The position numbers were made by a program, and so were the translations under genes. Positions 45,139 through 57,473 of a stretch of DNA of 64,000 nt are shown here, in pieces. The notes beneath the pieces were generated by a model. That model ran no database searches, was not told the DNA's origin, and saw only the letters and a list, made by a program, of their open reading frames with translations. Location of the stretch: the NCBI GenBank assembly GCA_022606135.1, contig JABYQN010000008.1, positions 1,240,001-1,304,000 on the forward strand, in the 5' to 3' direction. The DNA is from Fomes fomentarius. Its lineage: Eukaryota; Basidiomycota; Agaricomycetes; Polyporales; Polyporaceae. How positions within the stretch are numbered: the stretch's first letter is position 1; each line of letters begins with the position of its first letter.

Positions 45139-46575
45139 CCTGGCAAGCGGCGGCAGTTGACTGAGTGAGAGCTGCAGTGCACTGGTAAGGGAGCGTTGAA
45201 TTTCGATGCGGAGTGAGGTGCTGCAAGGAAGAGGAAGAAAGGGTACGAAGCGGGCCCGAGCTCCCACAGGCCATTTTTATGTGCGAAGCAAGCGAGGGTC
45301 GCGTGTGATTACTACCAGCCTTATGTCGCGTGATGGCGTAAGGAATGTCAGCGCCATGTGATGCACTGCTCAATGACGTACTCTGAGCACTATCCATGTT
45401 GCTCTACGTGTTTGATCTTGAGCGACTTTTTGTAAGACTGGAAGTAGGCGCGAGAAAGTATCAGGAGAACGGACGCGAATCCGAGCTCGCACGATCGCAG
45501 TATTGATTGAGAAGATCTGACAATTTTGTGGGATTTATGAAACAGACATCGATACATCGAGCAAATGTGCATGATCTCCTGTGCTGAGACTCGGCATCAG
45601 AAGCGTCATGTATGGAGAGTAGATATTCGCACTTTTCTTCCCTGTGAATGAAGTGTGCCTCGAAACCTTCTGGCTGAGACTCATACAATGATGTAGAGAT
45701 ATCCGAAGGATGATGGATAGACCGGTTTTGGCTTGATGGGACACAGACAACTGACAACCATGATGGAGGAGTGACAAACAGCGGTAGGGAAGGGTTACCG
45801 TAGGCTGTGCCTGGCGTCTAAGTTACCTTTTTTGGAATCCTCTACAAAGTAAGAAAGTTCGACTGCAGGATCCTACTTGATAGCAGTCGAACTTGTACGG
45901 AGAGAACACACGTGTGCTACTACTCACACCATACGGAGAATGACAGCCAATGACTTGTTCAATGTACCGCGCTGCTTCCTGTACATGACGTCACTGGCAT
46001 CCATTATGAGGCGCCGGGATACTAACAACGACAATGATCAGGTCTCGCACTCTCGCCACCTTCAAACTTGTAGCATATGCCTCGGCTCCCCACAATTAAA
46101 TACTACCCATTTTCTTGACCAAATCTTAGAGCTCTACCCCGCGTATCAGCCATTAGTAGCTCAAGCAACTCACCCACTGACACCGTAACTGTGGAAACGA
46201 CGCATTTCTAAGTCTACCATGATAGATGGTGCACGACTTGGCAATAGACAATTCCGAATCGCACAGTCGAAGGCGCGTATACTCGGATTTCACTCACTGG
46301 ATCGCTTCCTAACCGCCGGCGCGCCAACGAGGTTGGTGCTCGCGTTCCACCTTGGAGTCGACTGCTCCAACGTCCGCTCGACTTTCTCCGCCACGGTGGC
46401 CCACTTGAGTATCGCCCCTGCCGGTTGCGACAATGGACCACGCAATTGTGCTTTACCTTTTCCTCCACCTTCCGGCTTCCTCTGCCTGGTCACCATCCAC
46501 CGTACCACATCTAGCCGCGAGAGGTGCAACTCAACCTTCAAACCCCCAACTTGGATCTCTAGCCCACGCTCTCAG
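45139..46575. other. 1.4 kb intergenic region between ligase D and the DUF6593 gene
   Basis: Divergent promoters are expected here. An upstream frame (46219-46575) continues in frame into the DUF6593 gene without a stop, but its residues are not family-like, so it is treated as 5' UTR. Confidence 0.4.
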
Positions 46576-47399
46576 ATGAACATCACATACACTACCGACA
46601 GCCCTCCCAGCGGTACTGCAGTCGACACCGCGACCGGAAGTCCGCTGTACGAGATCAATACCGAGCTCGGAAGCCCAGGGCAGTCCCACACGCACAGCAC
46701 CACGACCATACGCGACGTCCGACAGGGAGACTCCGTGTCCCGAGGGACGATGGTAGCGGTGTGGGTGCACGCGTTCAACAGAGACGATGACTGCGTCACT
46801 ATACACGGCCAAACCCGCCCCTTGGTAGAGTGGCTGCCCGAGACGAACACCCCATCAAGGTGCGTCACGCAGTTCTCATCCCCGAGTCGCTATGCCCGCT
46901 TGTGGGCATGCACGCATCTCACTGATAATGTATCGTATCACATAGAGCGCGAAAGCTCGTCGCGCCCGACGGCCAAGAATACGTCTGGAAACAGAGCGCA
47001 CGTCCCAAAGGGACTTTTGAGGTGCGCACTCGCCGTGCACAGCCCAACTCCAGATCCATGTTAAGCCAACTGATAGCACTCCTTTTCCAGCTGGTTCACA
47101 CCAACAGCGAGCGCACCGTTGTCACATCGCACCACGGCCACCCTGCGCGACACTACGGCTTAAAGCTCTTCGGGGCATCGCGGTCGGTCCCGAAGTACCT
47201 CAACCTCGACGTCGCGCACGAGGCTGCATCCGACCAGTTGCTCCCCGCCGTCCTGCTCTCCTTCGCCGTCCTGGAGGGAGCGCGCCGCGAACAAGCTCTG
47301 GCGAACAACGCCTACAGGTGGGATCAGCCGCGCGGATTCCCTATGTCCGGAGAGCCTGTGGGTCTTGGCCAGGCGCCCTTGACATCTACGACAATGTGA
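46576..47399 (+). CDS. DUF6593-type basidiomycete protein
   Basis: Three exons (46576-46859, 46946-47021, 47091-47399) give 222 residues. Features match the basidiomycete-restricted DUF6593 layout: an N-terminal GTAVDTATGSPLYEINTE strand pair, a DGQEYVWKQS motif in the middle, and a C-terminal part with LNLDVAHEAASDQLLPAVLL, which would be the conserved hydrophobic segment. Proteins of this group are small, have no known activity, and are numerous in Agaricomycetes. The start at 46576 gives the family-like N-terminus MNITYTTDSPPSGTAVD. Confidence 0.7.
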
Positions 47400-48403
47400 G
47401 AATCGGATATGCAGCTTTGTTTCCCCAAAGGCATGACGTCATTCGCTGTACGATCAATTTCGAGGACCGGCAGAACGGCAGAGAATCTTGAAGTGTCACT
47501 ATATAGTAACTGTATATTACAAGTAGAAAGTACACCTCCTTGCTTCTAAAGAGAACGATGCGAGATGACGTGCGGCGGGCCAACGGAGAACGACGACAAA
47601 CAGGTACAAGTTCCATGACCAGGACAGCGCTGAGGAAGGAAGGTAGGGGAGGGGAATCCGGCCGCGAGGATTTTTCTCCATGAGAGAACATGGAGGCGGA
47701 ACGGCGGTGCGGAGCCGGAGAGATGGGAGGACGGACATGCGTGGAATGCGAAGAACAAACGGAATGCAAAGACGAGCGCAGATGCAAATGCGAGGACAAT
47801 TGTCCGTGTCGGGGACGGGAACGAGAAGGAGGGGAGATGCAGGAGAGGGGGAAGGTAGGAGGGAGTCAGAGGTAGATTAACGAGCGACAGTGAGGTATCC
47901 GCAGAGAACCATTCAACCATGGACTAATAGTCGAGTGTTCGAGTAAACCAATAGCCAATGCAATAATCTAACGTGAATGAGAACGTGAACGCGAACGGTT
48001 TCGGCGGGAGGGGATGGACGAAGCAATGATGTACGAGCCCTGGTATCCAGTATGTATCTTGCGCAGCTGCGAGCGGGAGAAGGGAGAATTATAGCGCTGC
48101 AGCGCAGCGCGTCGGGCTATTAGATCCCGCGGATGGGTGGGTATAGGGTATGCCAACAGAGAGAAAATCGAAAGGGGTGTGGAGAGACGTGACCGCCGTC
48201 ATTCGTCAAAGGAGCGTGAGGGTGTGTGTGAGAATTTCCAATGAATGTGTGCAATGTGAGCGACGATGCGCTGAGTGTCGTGAAACCAAGTCAAGAGCCA
48301 GACGCCAGAACAGCCAGAACAATCAAGGTCCTGAGCAGTTGCGGCGCAAGTAATCAAGAATTCCTTCCGATGAAGTCGTAACCAGGCGATCCGACGTATA
48401 AAC
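47400..48403. other. 1 kb intergenic region
   Basis: Between a plus-strand and a minus-strand 3' end. Purine-rich on the plus strand around 47630-47880. No gene supported. Confidence 0.4.
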
Positions 48404-51400
48404 TCACGACGAGTGATGTCCCCCAAACTGCCGCAACCGCCGCAAGATGGCATCCATCTCGGGCGCATGGTGCGGGCGTGTGGACGACCCCTTGCGCGAG
48501 CGATCGAGCACCTGCGCAATCGACGGCGATGCACTCACCCGCGAGCTCCCGGCCGACGACACCGACGATGTCGACAGCCGCTTCGGGCGCGAGGACGGGG
48601 AAGGCTTCCTGGCGCCTTCCTCGTCGAGCGTTGGGAGCTGCTCGACGTCCGTGCGCGGCGTCTCGGGGATCGACGACAGGCCCGAGGAAGACGAGGCAAA
48701 GGTCGAAAGCGAGGACAGGGTCGAGAGTGTCGAGCTGTCGCAACGCGCGTGCAAGTCTCTGCTATCCGGAGTCGACGACCGCGAGAGGGACGGCGGGGAC
48801 GGCGAGCCGTCCTGACCCAGCCGTAACCCCAGCCCATTCCTCGCCTGGGTGTGTTTACTAGGAGGGGATGTAGGTGAAGACGAAGACGAAGACGAAGCGA
48901 CTGCGGGCGACGGAATAAGCGGAGAGCTCGTCCGGCGTACCTGCTTCTGTTTTGTCAATGTGAGTTGTGCTGGAGACGGCGACGAGACCTTAGGAATGCC
49001 AGAACTCAGAACGTTCGGGACGGTGTTCGATCGCCTTGCGCGTGTCCGTCCCGCTGTGGAGCTGCCGGGAAGGGCGCTCTCGCGGATACTTGGCTGTTGC
49101 TGCGTCTGAATGTCGGTCGAAGGACTACCGAGTGGAGCGATGAACTCCGAGATCGTACTCTGTAGCTCGGCCAAGCCCTCCTCGACGCTCCCCGCAGGCG
49201 AATCAAACGACGTCCGATCCTCAGACCGGATCGACTTTACCGAGCGGTTGGACCCCACTGCGCTCCGCGTCGTTGCACCACTGCTCGACCGGTCGCGTGG
49301 AGGCTTCTTCCCGGGCAGAGTATTGCTATCAGCCCGTGTAGGCGTAGGCGCAGGCGAGCTCTTGCCCGAATTCGCCACGATCCACCTCAGGCCCTTCATC
49401 TCGTGCTCGCACTTGGCCGCGTTCTGCTCGAGGACGTCGACCTTGCGCATCAGCTCCGCCTTCTCGAGTGCGTGTCGCTCGGTCAGGCTGAGGAGGTATG
49501 CGGAAAGCCGCGAGTATTTTTCACTTTGTACCCGTAGTGCCTCGCGCAACTCTTCGGCCGTGGCGTCCGCATCTGCGAGCACCTTCTTGGCGGGGTCTTC
49601 CCGTACGGGGGTGCGTGTAGAGGGTGCATCGGCGTCGCTGCGGGTAGGAGAGGACGGGATGCTTACGCTCATCAAGGAGTCGGGGGACTTGGGACCCTGT
49701 GTGCGGGAGGGGCTTCGCTCTTTCAAGGTGACGAGGGAAGGCAGTGTGCGACGAGGGCTGACGGGCGATGAAGACGGAGAGGGTGCTGTACAGAAGGAGT
49801 CTGCAGAAGCAGAGGTCGGCGCATTCCTCACTTCACTCGGAGGAGAAGGGAGCGGCTCCTTCGGAGGACCGGTCGTTGGCGGTGAATGCCAAGTCCGTTT
49901 GAGTGGTGGGGGCAATTTCCGTCCTTGCGGCGTAGGGGAGCGAGAGCCGGCCAATTGTTGTGGGGTCTGTGGGGGTGTGGTAGAGATCGTGTTGCTGCGT
50001 GCGAGAGCAGAACTGCGCTGTGCGTTATGGTCGGCTAGGAAGCTCGAGTCGGAAGGCACCTTGCGAACTTTCGGTGCACTCGCGACAATCTCCTTCCTCA
50101 GCCGGTTAAGCTGCGTGACACTGATGTGCCGCCGCTCGTGGCGCGAGGGTGAAAATCCAACCGTTGCGGGGGTCTGCTGGTTGCTTTTATTAAATGACAC
50201 GGTGCCCCTCCGCGGTTGGGTCTCGGATCCTCCGATTTCGAAGTGATCTTTCCGAAGTAATGTCTCCTCCTTATACGATGTAGCAGCCGCGAGCGGCGCG
50301 TCTGTGGGTGAGACATGTGGAAGGTTCGTGGCGACGGAAGTAGCTGATGTCGAGGGACTAGGAATGTTAACGGACGATGGAGAGTCAGGAGTAGCGGTCC
50401 TATCGCTGGACGTCGGTGTCGGGAGTGAAGTATTCGACTTCTCGGGCGATGGCGCTGAGCGCGGAGCGGTGTATGCGTCTGCACTATCGTGGATGGTGTT
50501 GTGCGGAGGAGAGACAGTGATGATAGGCCGGGCTCGAGTTGACGACCGACTATCCGTGCTACGCCTGGTGGACTCAAATGATCCCTTTAGCTTGCGGTTT
50601 TGCTGAGCAGTAAATTGTGGGTTATAGTGAGGGATGTTGGAGTTGGAGTGTGATGGGGGGTCAGGCCCTGCTGGATCGGAGCCGGGGGGGCGATAGCCCG
50701 GAGCAATGACGCTGAGTGGGGGAAGAGGTGGCAATTCTCTTGAATTCCCTCGCCCACTGGGCCTATATCATGTCGACATCAGCATATGCATGCCAGAGCA
50801 TAGAAGTGATTTAAACACGTAAAATGTACGTGGTTTACGTCGAGTAGGAGTAAGTCGAGTTCCAGATACACTTTCCTCGATCATCACGATGCAATCAAAA
50901 CTCTACAGCAACTCTGTTCCCCGCCTGCACCGGGGCGAAGATCCTTGTAGATACGGATGCGAGCGAGCAGAAGGCATCATCCGTAGTAGCGCAGACAAGT
51001 CAGGCTTTCCAGTGCGCAGTCCATGTGATTCGGCGTCAGACGTAAAAGAACCACCGGCGCCAGAACGTCCCAGTCACGCTGGGAACCACAATTAGACCCC
51101 GCCGCGCACGACATATTGCCGAGGGAAAAGAGGGTGCTTTAAACGACAAGCGTGGGCTGAGGAAAAAGGTTTTGAAGTACGGAAGAGTATAGAACGGTGC
51201 ATATATGCGGCTGCGGCCCAGAAAATCACGGCAACTCACCCTGCTGACGATGGTTGATTGACACGAGGGACAGGAGGTATGCCGTCGCTGGCATTCTCTC
51301 TGCGCGAGCCCGAGGACGCAGCGACAGCAACAGCTGTACTAGCAGCAGCTGCGGCACCTGCCTTGGTGGGCGTGAAGCTCGACTTGCGCTTGCGTCCGAG

Positions 51401-51580
51401 AAAGGCGAATTTGGATTTGGACTTTGGCGGGGTGATGGGTTCACCTGCGGGTTGTAGAACTGGAGGTGGTGACTGCAAATCCGTGCTAGTCTTGTTGTCG
51501 TGACGGCCACGGAGAAAGTCTGAGATGTCGGATGTACGGGAGCGTGCGCGTCCCGAAGGTGAGAGAGAAGCCGGGGGCAT
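48404..51580 (-). CDS. Ser/Pro-rich coiled-coil protein, function unknown
   Basis: Two exons (51580-51240, 50762-48404) give 899 residues; the intron is long for this genome (477 nt), so a short extra exon cannot be excluded. Exon 1 has SGRARSRTSDISDFLRGR and an Ala run. Most of the protein is Ser/Thr/Pro-rich with many SP and TP sites, suggesting cyclin- or MAP-kinase targets. At about residues 500-570 a heptad-rich coiled coil (EELREALRVQSEKYSRLSAY to NAAKCEHEMKGLRWIV) is the only ordered part. The C-terminus ends MDAILRRLRQFGGHHSS. The design suggests a scaffold for cytoskeleton or cell-cycle factors; no family is claimed. Confidence 0.75.
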
Positions 51581-53966
51581 GTTTGAGGGCGTAGTGAATG
51601 AGCGGGACGTGTAGAAGGTCAAGGAGAAGGTGAGCGGCGAGTGCGTTCCATGCAAGAAGCGAGGGCGAGGGGAGGGACAACGCGTCGGGAGGAGGGGGGC
51701 ACGGGGAGCGGAGGGGGTTCAAGTTATAGAGTTGGAAGAGAAGGCGTCTGGGAGGCCGGAGACTCGGATTGGACCAAGGGGCGCATCGAAAGGCGTCGCA
51801 TGGGTCTCGCGGGGCTCAGTGCAGAGTGTGAAGGGAAGCCATGTCCTCCGTATAAGGCAGCCGTGGGATACCACCTTGGTCGCCGTTAATTTATGCACAA
51901 ATGGGCCCAGAAGGCATCCATCTCGCTTGCACACAGAGATTCAAATCGTAGCATCACTTTCCGCTTTTCTGGGCGCTGCCTGCCATACGCGGCCCAAAAA
52001 TATTTATCAACCCCTCTTGCCTTGTTTTGTCTATGTACCCCTGGTCACCAGCACTAATCCCATTCGCCACCGTCCGCTCCCCGGCCCTCCCCAAGCTGAT
52101 GATGCGGCGAAAGTTGGTAATGCCGGCGCTCGGACACACAGAGTGGCCGAACCCAGAGTATTTGCGGAACCAGAATTGAATATCGACATGACATTTCGCC
52201 CGGCGGCTGCGCGTTTTCCCGGCTGATGCGCCCTCTTCGAAGCGGCCGAACCCCCATTTTCCGCTCCCCGGCCATCTCGCGTCGCGAATCCCGATCAGGT
52301 AAACAAGGCCAAGCGCAGGGAAATACTTACCAGGAAACCTCAACGTCAATCTCGCGAGCGGCGACGCCGTACAGGCGTACTTCTTCCGCCAGCGGACCGC
52401 ATGCACGACCATATATCTCTCACACAATCCATGATACGCAGGGCTTCATGCGATATATATATTATATGCATCATGACTATCTGATCTTGCAGAAGGAAGG
52501 GCGGATGTGAAGGCGCAGCTGGGACAAGACAAGTTTTCAATCTCCCTCTCGCTTTCCTTTAGTAATTGTCTCTCCCTCAAGTCCTCCGAGCTCGTGCCGT
52601 CGAGCTAGGCGCAATGAGTAGATGAGACATGCTCCCGCCGCTGGTGCACAAGACCACTTTCCAGTCTCGAACTGCCAGACTCCGGTGCGTGTGCTTTGTT
52701 ATTTGGCGGCGGTCGTCGGGGCGTCCGCAGTCCCACCCCATCACCCCTGGATGGAGGATCCGGGCTGACGGCTCGAAAATCGCGCCGCGCTTTGTCTACA
52801 TACCCACATCGATGCATACAAGAAGCAGTGGGTGGTCGCGTACAGAGAGGCGCCTTTCGTCAGCCAGCCTGCCACGTAGTGGACGTGTACGTTAGCTTCT
52901 TGATATCTAGAACGCCTTCGCTCGTAAGTCCTAATGTACAACGAAGCTCGAGTGGCACCATATATGAGTACCGCTGAAGTACTAATACTATAGTAGGAGG
53001 CAACCCGCACAATCAAATCAATTATCAAGTACAGGTCCCGAGCGCCGTACAACTTTGATTGTGGGCGTTTCGTATCACGACCCCAAAAAGTAAGGTACGC
53101 CACAACAGAGCCGCATCGCATTCGACTACGGACGCAGTCTAGCCCGCAATCGCATCATCATTCCGGGTTCGCGAAGTGTGGATGACGCGGTCTATCTGGA
53201 GGAGTCAGGATCCTTCGTAGGTTGCCTGGTGACTGTCAAAGCTTCCTCTGACACACTCAAACAGACCTGGAAGCCGGGCCCTCAGCATCCATGCGGCCCA
53301 CCGTGTAGCCAGCCGCGCAGGAACTCACCGAATTTAACATTCGGGGAGCTGTGCTATCGGTGTCAAATTGAAAGAGTACTTAGCGACTGCCGAACCAAGG
53401 ACTAAGCTTAAGTACATACATATTAGGATTAGCAACCCGCGAAGATACCAAACTGCTCATCACATGTCACTGCCAGTAGTGGCCGCGAAAGCCGAAAGCG
53501 ACAAGATCGAACACCAGCGAGCGCCGCAGGCCTTGGACACTTTTGAACGCCGCGATGATGCGCTCCCGCGCAAGCGAGCGGAGGGGGACTTAAGTGCTCG
53601 GGTCGTTCCACCATGATGATGTGTCTTGAAGCTAGAAGGCGCTATGAAACGAATCGGCTTGCAGCAATAAAAAAAGGTGGCGATTACAACAAGAACAAGA
53701 AATGATACAGCGTATTGTATGCTCCGCGGACGAACGACTCGACCCTCCATCAACTCGGCGACCCGGGCTCGAGTGACAGTGGCGGGTCACCGCGTCCGTC
53801 CTGTGCTGGAGGCGGCTCGAGAAAATAGATACAGTTAGCATAGAATAGATACGTTAACGAAACAGAAATGCCTCCGCGTCCACCCCAATTGAAGCCTCCC
53901 CCTCCCCGCCAGACCACAGGTCCCAAGCCTCTCCTAAGGTTCCTGAAGTTCGAGGTGCACATTCAT
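51581..53966. other. 2.4 kb intergenic region
   Basis: No supported gene on either strand. It must include the promoter of the gene starting at 51580 and the 3' end of the pseudokinase gene. Confidence 0.4.
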
Positions 53967-56296
53967 TCAAGTGCGCGACGACGACCCCCAAATCCCGCGC
54001 GGAGCGATCCAGCCAAAGCCGCTCCAGTCCCCGGACGCACAAACGTCGAACGCCGCGGCCACAGAGCGCATCTTGGGCGGACGCGGTCCCGCATGACACA
54101 GCGGCGTGTCCCGCAGCCTATCGTCGACCTGCAGAAGCGAGGGGTGCACGGGCCGACCGACTGCACCCGCGTGCGCGTCCATAAGAACGGTCAAGAAAGT
54201 CACGCAATCGCCCACCATCAGAATAGAGATGGAGATGGAGATAGAGGTTATGGATAGGCACGGTCAGCGACGTTCGGTAGCCGCGTGGCCAAGACACGAA
54301 CTTACCTGTGAGCAGGTCCCCCGCTTGTTCGCGAAGGAGCATGTCGAACATGTTGACGCTGGTGGGTGTGCACGAAGAGCAATAAGGCGCGAAAAGAAGG
54401 CGGGGAACGGTGGAGAAGAGCATGTCAGTTGCGTGAGAGGGGGAGTCGGGTTCTGGACGGACTACGTACCGGTTCTCATCGAAAAAGTAAGTATGGTGCC
54501 GGAGATGGCGCAGCTGGTAGCGCGAGCATGGGTGCAGATCAATCAGCTAGAACGCGGAGAGGAAGTGCACGTTAGTGCACGGCAAGTGGAGGAATGCAGT
54601 GTCGCCTACTCACACCGCTAATGACGCTCTCCTCCTCATCTATCAGGTCGCCACTGTAGGAGAGATATGAAATCCCCTCCAACTTCCGGTCCCACTTTGC
54701 GTACGTCTTCCGCGCTCCATGGTCCTTGAATAGTATCTGCAGACAGTTACAGTCAGCATCTCCGTCGGGCGCCCATAACCTTCTTAAGTTCCGTCGCTGC
54801 GCGCTACCGAAGAACAAGGAAGCCAGAAGGCGGCCATCATTCAAAGAACAAAGGCAAACTACCGCCCAGAAGCGTCGAAGCCAAACGTTATTGAGGGCCG
54901 CAATACCGCCCACTCACCGTGTTCGTTAGAAGGTCAAACATGAGACACCCCAGCGCCCACCAGTCGACCATCTTCCCGTACCACCTCCGCTGTGCAGTCT
55001 CCCATGCTATGTAGGGCTGGCTCCCGACCGCGTCTTGAGAGTAGACTTCCCCGTCCTCAATCGGCTGCCCGCCCTGCGCGATGAACGCAGCGTTGAAGTC
55101 GGCTATGCGAACGTTCCCGTGCGAGGTGTCTAGAAGGATGTTCTCCGGCTTGATGTCTCGGTGGATGATCCCCATCCTGTGGAGAGCGTCTATACCGAGA
55201 GCCTATCGAGCACCGAGACCGTCGTACAACCATATGCACCATGCAGGGATGCATTCGGGATCCAGCCGTAAGGGTCGGTCATGATAGGTGATGCCATTCA
55301 AGATCCAACGTTTACGTTAGTGCGCCGGCGGGGACGACATATATGAAGGTGGGAATCGGCGGACGTACCAATTGAGCTATCCAGCGCCGGACGAGGACCC
55401 GATCAAGACGCCCCGCAGCCCCGAGGGCGTCGAGCAAGTCGCACTGCATCAATGGCTAGGCGAGATGTACAGATCGGCGCGCAAATGTCGGAATGGAAAG
55501 TGGGCGTGTTGGGTCGCACGTCAGCTCGACCCTCGAGATGTCGAGAACGTTGAGGACTCACCATGATGAACAAGACGCGCTCCTCGTCCTGAAGGATGCC
55601 GTGAAGCTCCATGAGGTGGGCGCGGTCGCGCGCCTGCGCGGCGGCGATGATCTTGTAGCAGCGTGCTTCGACACGCAGCCCCTGCTTAATCTTCTCCTCC
55701 ACGCTCAGCCGTGCCTTCTTGAAGACTCGCGCGCATATAACTCGTCCTGTACCCTGATCGTGTGCCACATACGACGCGCCAAACGTCCCGCCGTTGAGCG
55801 ACTGCAGAAGCTTGATGGGCCCGATGCGTGGTGGGTAACTGGCCGGGGAAGCGCTTACTGGGAGCCCAACGTTCGCGGTCACGCTCGCATTCACCGCAAA
55901 AGCATCCGCGTACTGAGGAGAATACGTGTACGGGTACGCGTATGGTCCTTCGGGTACAGGTACAGGCAGCGGTGAAGATGATGGACGACGCTCCTGCTCG
56001 GATACGGCCCGCGTCACGGTGACGTACTCGGAGCCTCTTGCCTTGGGCTTAGGAAGGGGCGAAGGTTCCGGGCTGGTGGAGGGCGGAAGCTGAAAACGTA
56101 CCGTGCGCCGCGCACCATGCTCGAGGTAACTAGCTTCAATGCCGGCTTCGGCCTGGATGGAGGAGAAGGGAATGCGGCGGGGCTTCGCGATCGACGACGC
56201 TTCCTTCGCCTCGGCCGCCGCCGCCCCGACTACCTTGCTTGCACGCGCACCCGAACCGGCGGGAGACTGGAGATGCGGGACCGGATGCGAGAACAT
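53967..56296 (-). CDS. Protein-kinase-fold protein with altered catalytic residues (probable pseudokinase)
   Basis: Seven exons (56296-55562, 55443-55369, 55202-54918, 54736-54614, 54546-54470, 54358-54306, 54160-53967) give 513 residues with a closed frame. After a disordered Pro/Ser N-terminus comes IKLLQSLNGGTFGASYVA (glycine loop), then VICARVFKKARL, where Arg replaces the usual beta-3 Lys. HRDIKPENILL is intact, but IADFNAAF replaces DFG by DFN. GSQPYIAWE and MVDWWALGCLMFDLLTN are the activation-segment and subdomain IX patterns of AGC-type kinases. A C-terminal tail follows. The N-terminus may extend upstream. Regulatory or scaffold role inferred; target unknown. Confidence 0.78.
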
Positions 56297-57473
56297 AGGC
56301 TGCGCTTGGGACGGACGCGGAGGCGGGGGCGCGGATAGCCGTGTGGCTTTGGCGGGGGCGGGATTCTTCTTGGACGGAGCAGGGGGCTACTTTTTCTTTT
56401 CGAGGAGGCGGAGAAGTTTGGGTTGGATGTAACTCGAGAGAACCAGGATCGCATTTTGTATGCGACGAAGGAAACAATGACAATGACCGGAAGATGCGCT
56501 GGAGGTTGCAACGAATGCGAAAGGTGCTAGCGAGCTTTCGAGCCGCATTATGGATGCCAGAGTCTTTTGAACATCAAGACCACAGTGACAGTCAGACAGT
56601 GTGGTCGCGAAGGGTCCGTGGCCCGCAGCAACCAAGCAAAGAGTAAGTGGCGAACTGAGACTGAAGCAAAGCGTCCTACAAGAGAGTCAAAGCGTAGAAC
56701 CCTTGGACGCCGGCCACAAACTCATTGTGGAAGCCATATAGCCGAGCACGATCACCCTCCATAGGTGCACAGGTGCGTGAGTGTGAAGACCAGTGCCATG
56801 TGTGCCAACAGGAAGCCTTTGTGCGAGCAGAGGAGTAAGCCAAGATTTCACGTAGCACTGTGATCGCCAGGTGGCCGGGGGGTGTACGTTCCCAGCAGAT
56901 ATTACGGACATGGTAAATGTGAAGAGACCTTTTGTGTCCATAGTATCCATTGAAGATGAACGCCTGGACGGTTGCCCTCGTGCTGGGCCATGCTATTTGA
57001 ATGCTTTGATCCCGGCCTGACCTCATGTTATGCCACATGGCAACGGCTGACGTGGCTGAGTACTACTGGCAATATATGCAGAAGTTAAGCATGAGCTAGG
57101 TGACTTTGCAGCACACTCACAAGAGACAGCGACGCGCGGATAGTAGGGGCATGTTGAGAAATTAACAACTTTCGGTGTTCTTCTGTAGGTCTATCGATAG
57201 CAGCTGGATACTCCAAGAATGGTGACTTATGTTACCCCCGAGTGTGATAACAACGAGCATATCGTCGCCATACAAGCCCATAGCCATCCCAGCCTCGATG
57301 TGGATGATCGATGGTCGACGGCGAGAGTCATGTGCATAGACGCCCAACCTGGCGCAACCCCTGGTAGTGGCTCAATACGGCAAAGCATACTACCGACCTC
57401 ACCCACATCCTACTGATGGCTGACACTATACGGTACATTTTTTGTTACTCTTACTTGCTCCATTTCTACTGTC
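56297..57473. other. 1.2 kb intergenic region
   Basis: Between the pseudokinase start and the threonine synthase end, both on the minus strand. An open Pro/Lys-rich frame just upstream of 56296, after a TAG, may be part of the pseudokinase N-terminus. Otherwise nothing is seen. Confidence 0.4.

Noticed and set aside
49110..50246. 378-codon plus-strand frame
   Set aside because: Antisense shadow of the Ser/Pro-rich coiled-coil gene; composition mirrors its codons.
55320..55400. tRNA-like word on the minus strand (GGATAGCTCAATTGGTA) with a possible 7 bp acceptor stem
   Set aside because: The D-stem partner GAGC and a T arm with GTTCRA are absent, and the words fall exactly on exon 2 and a splice donor of the pseudokinase gene.
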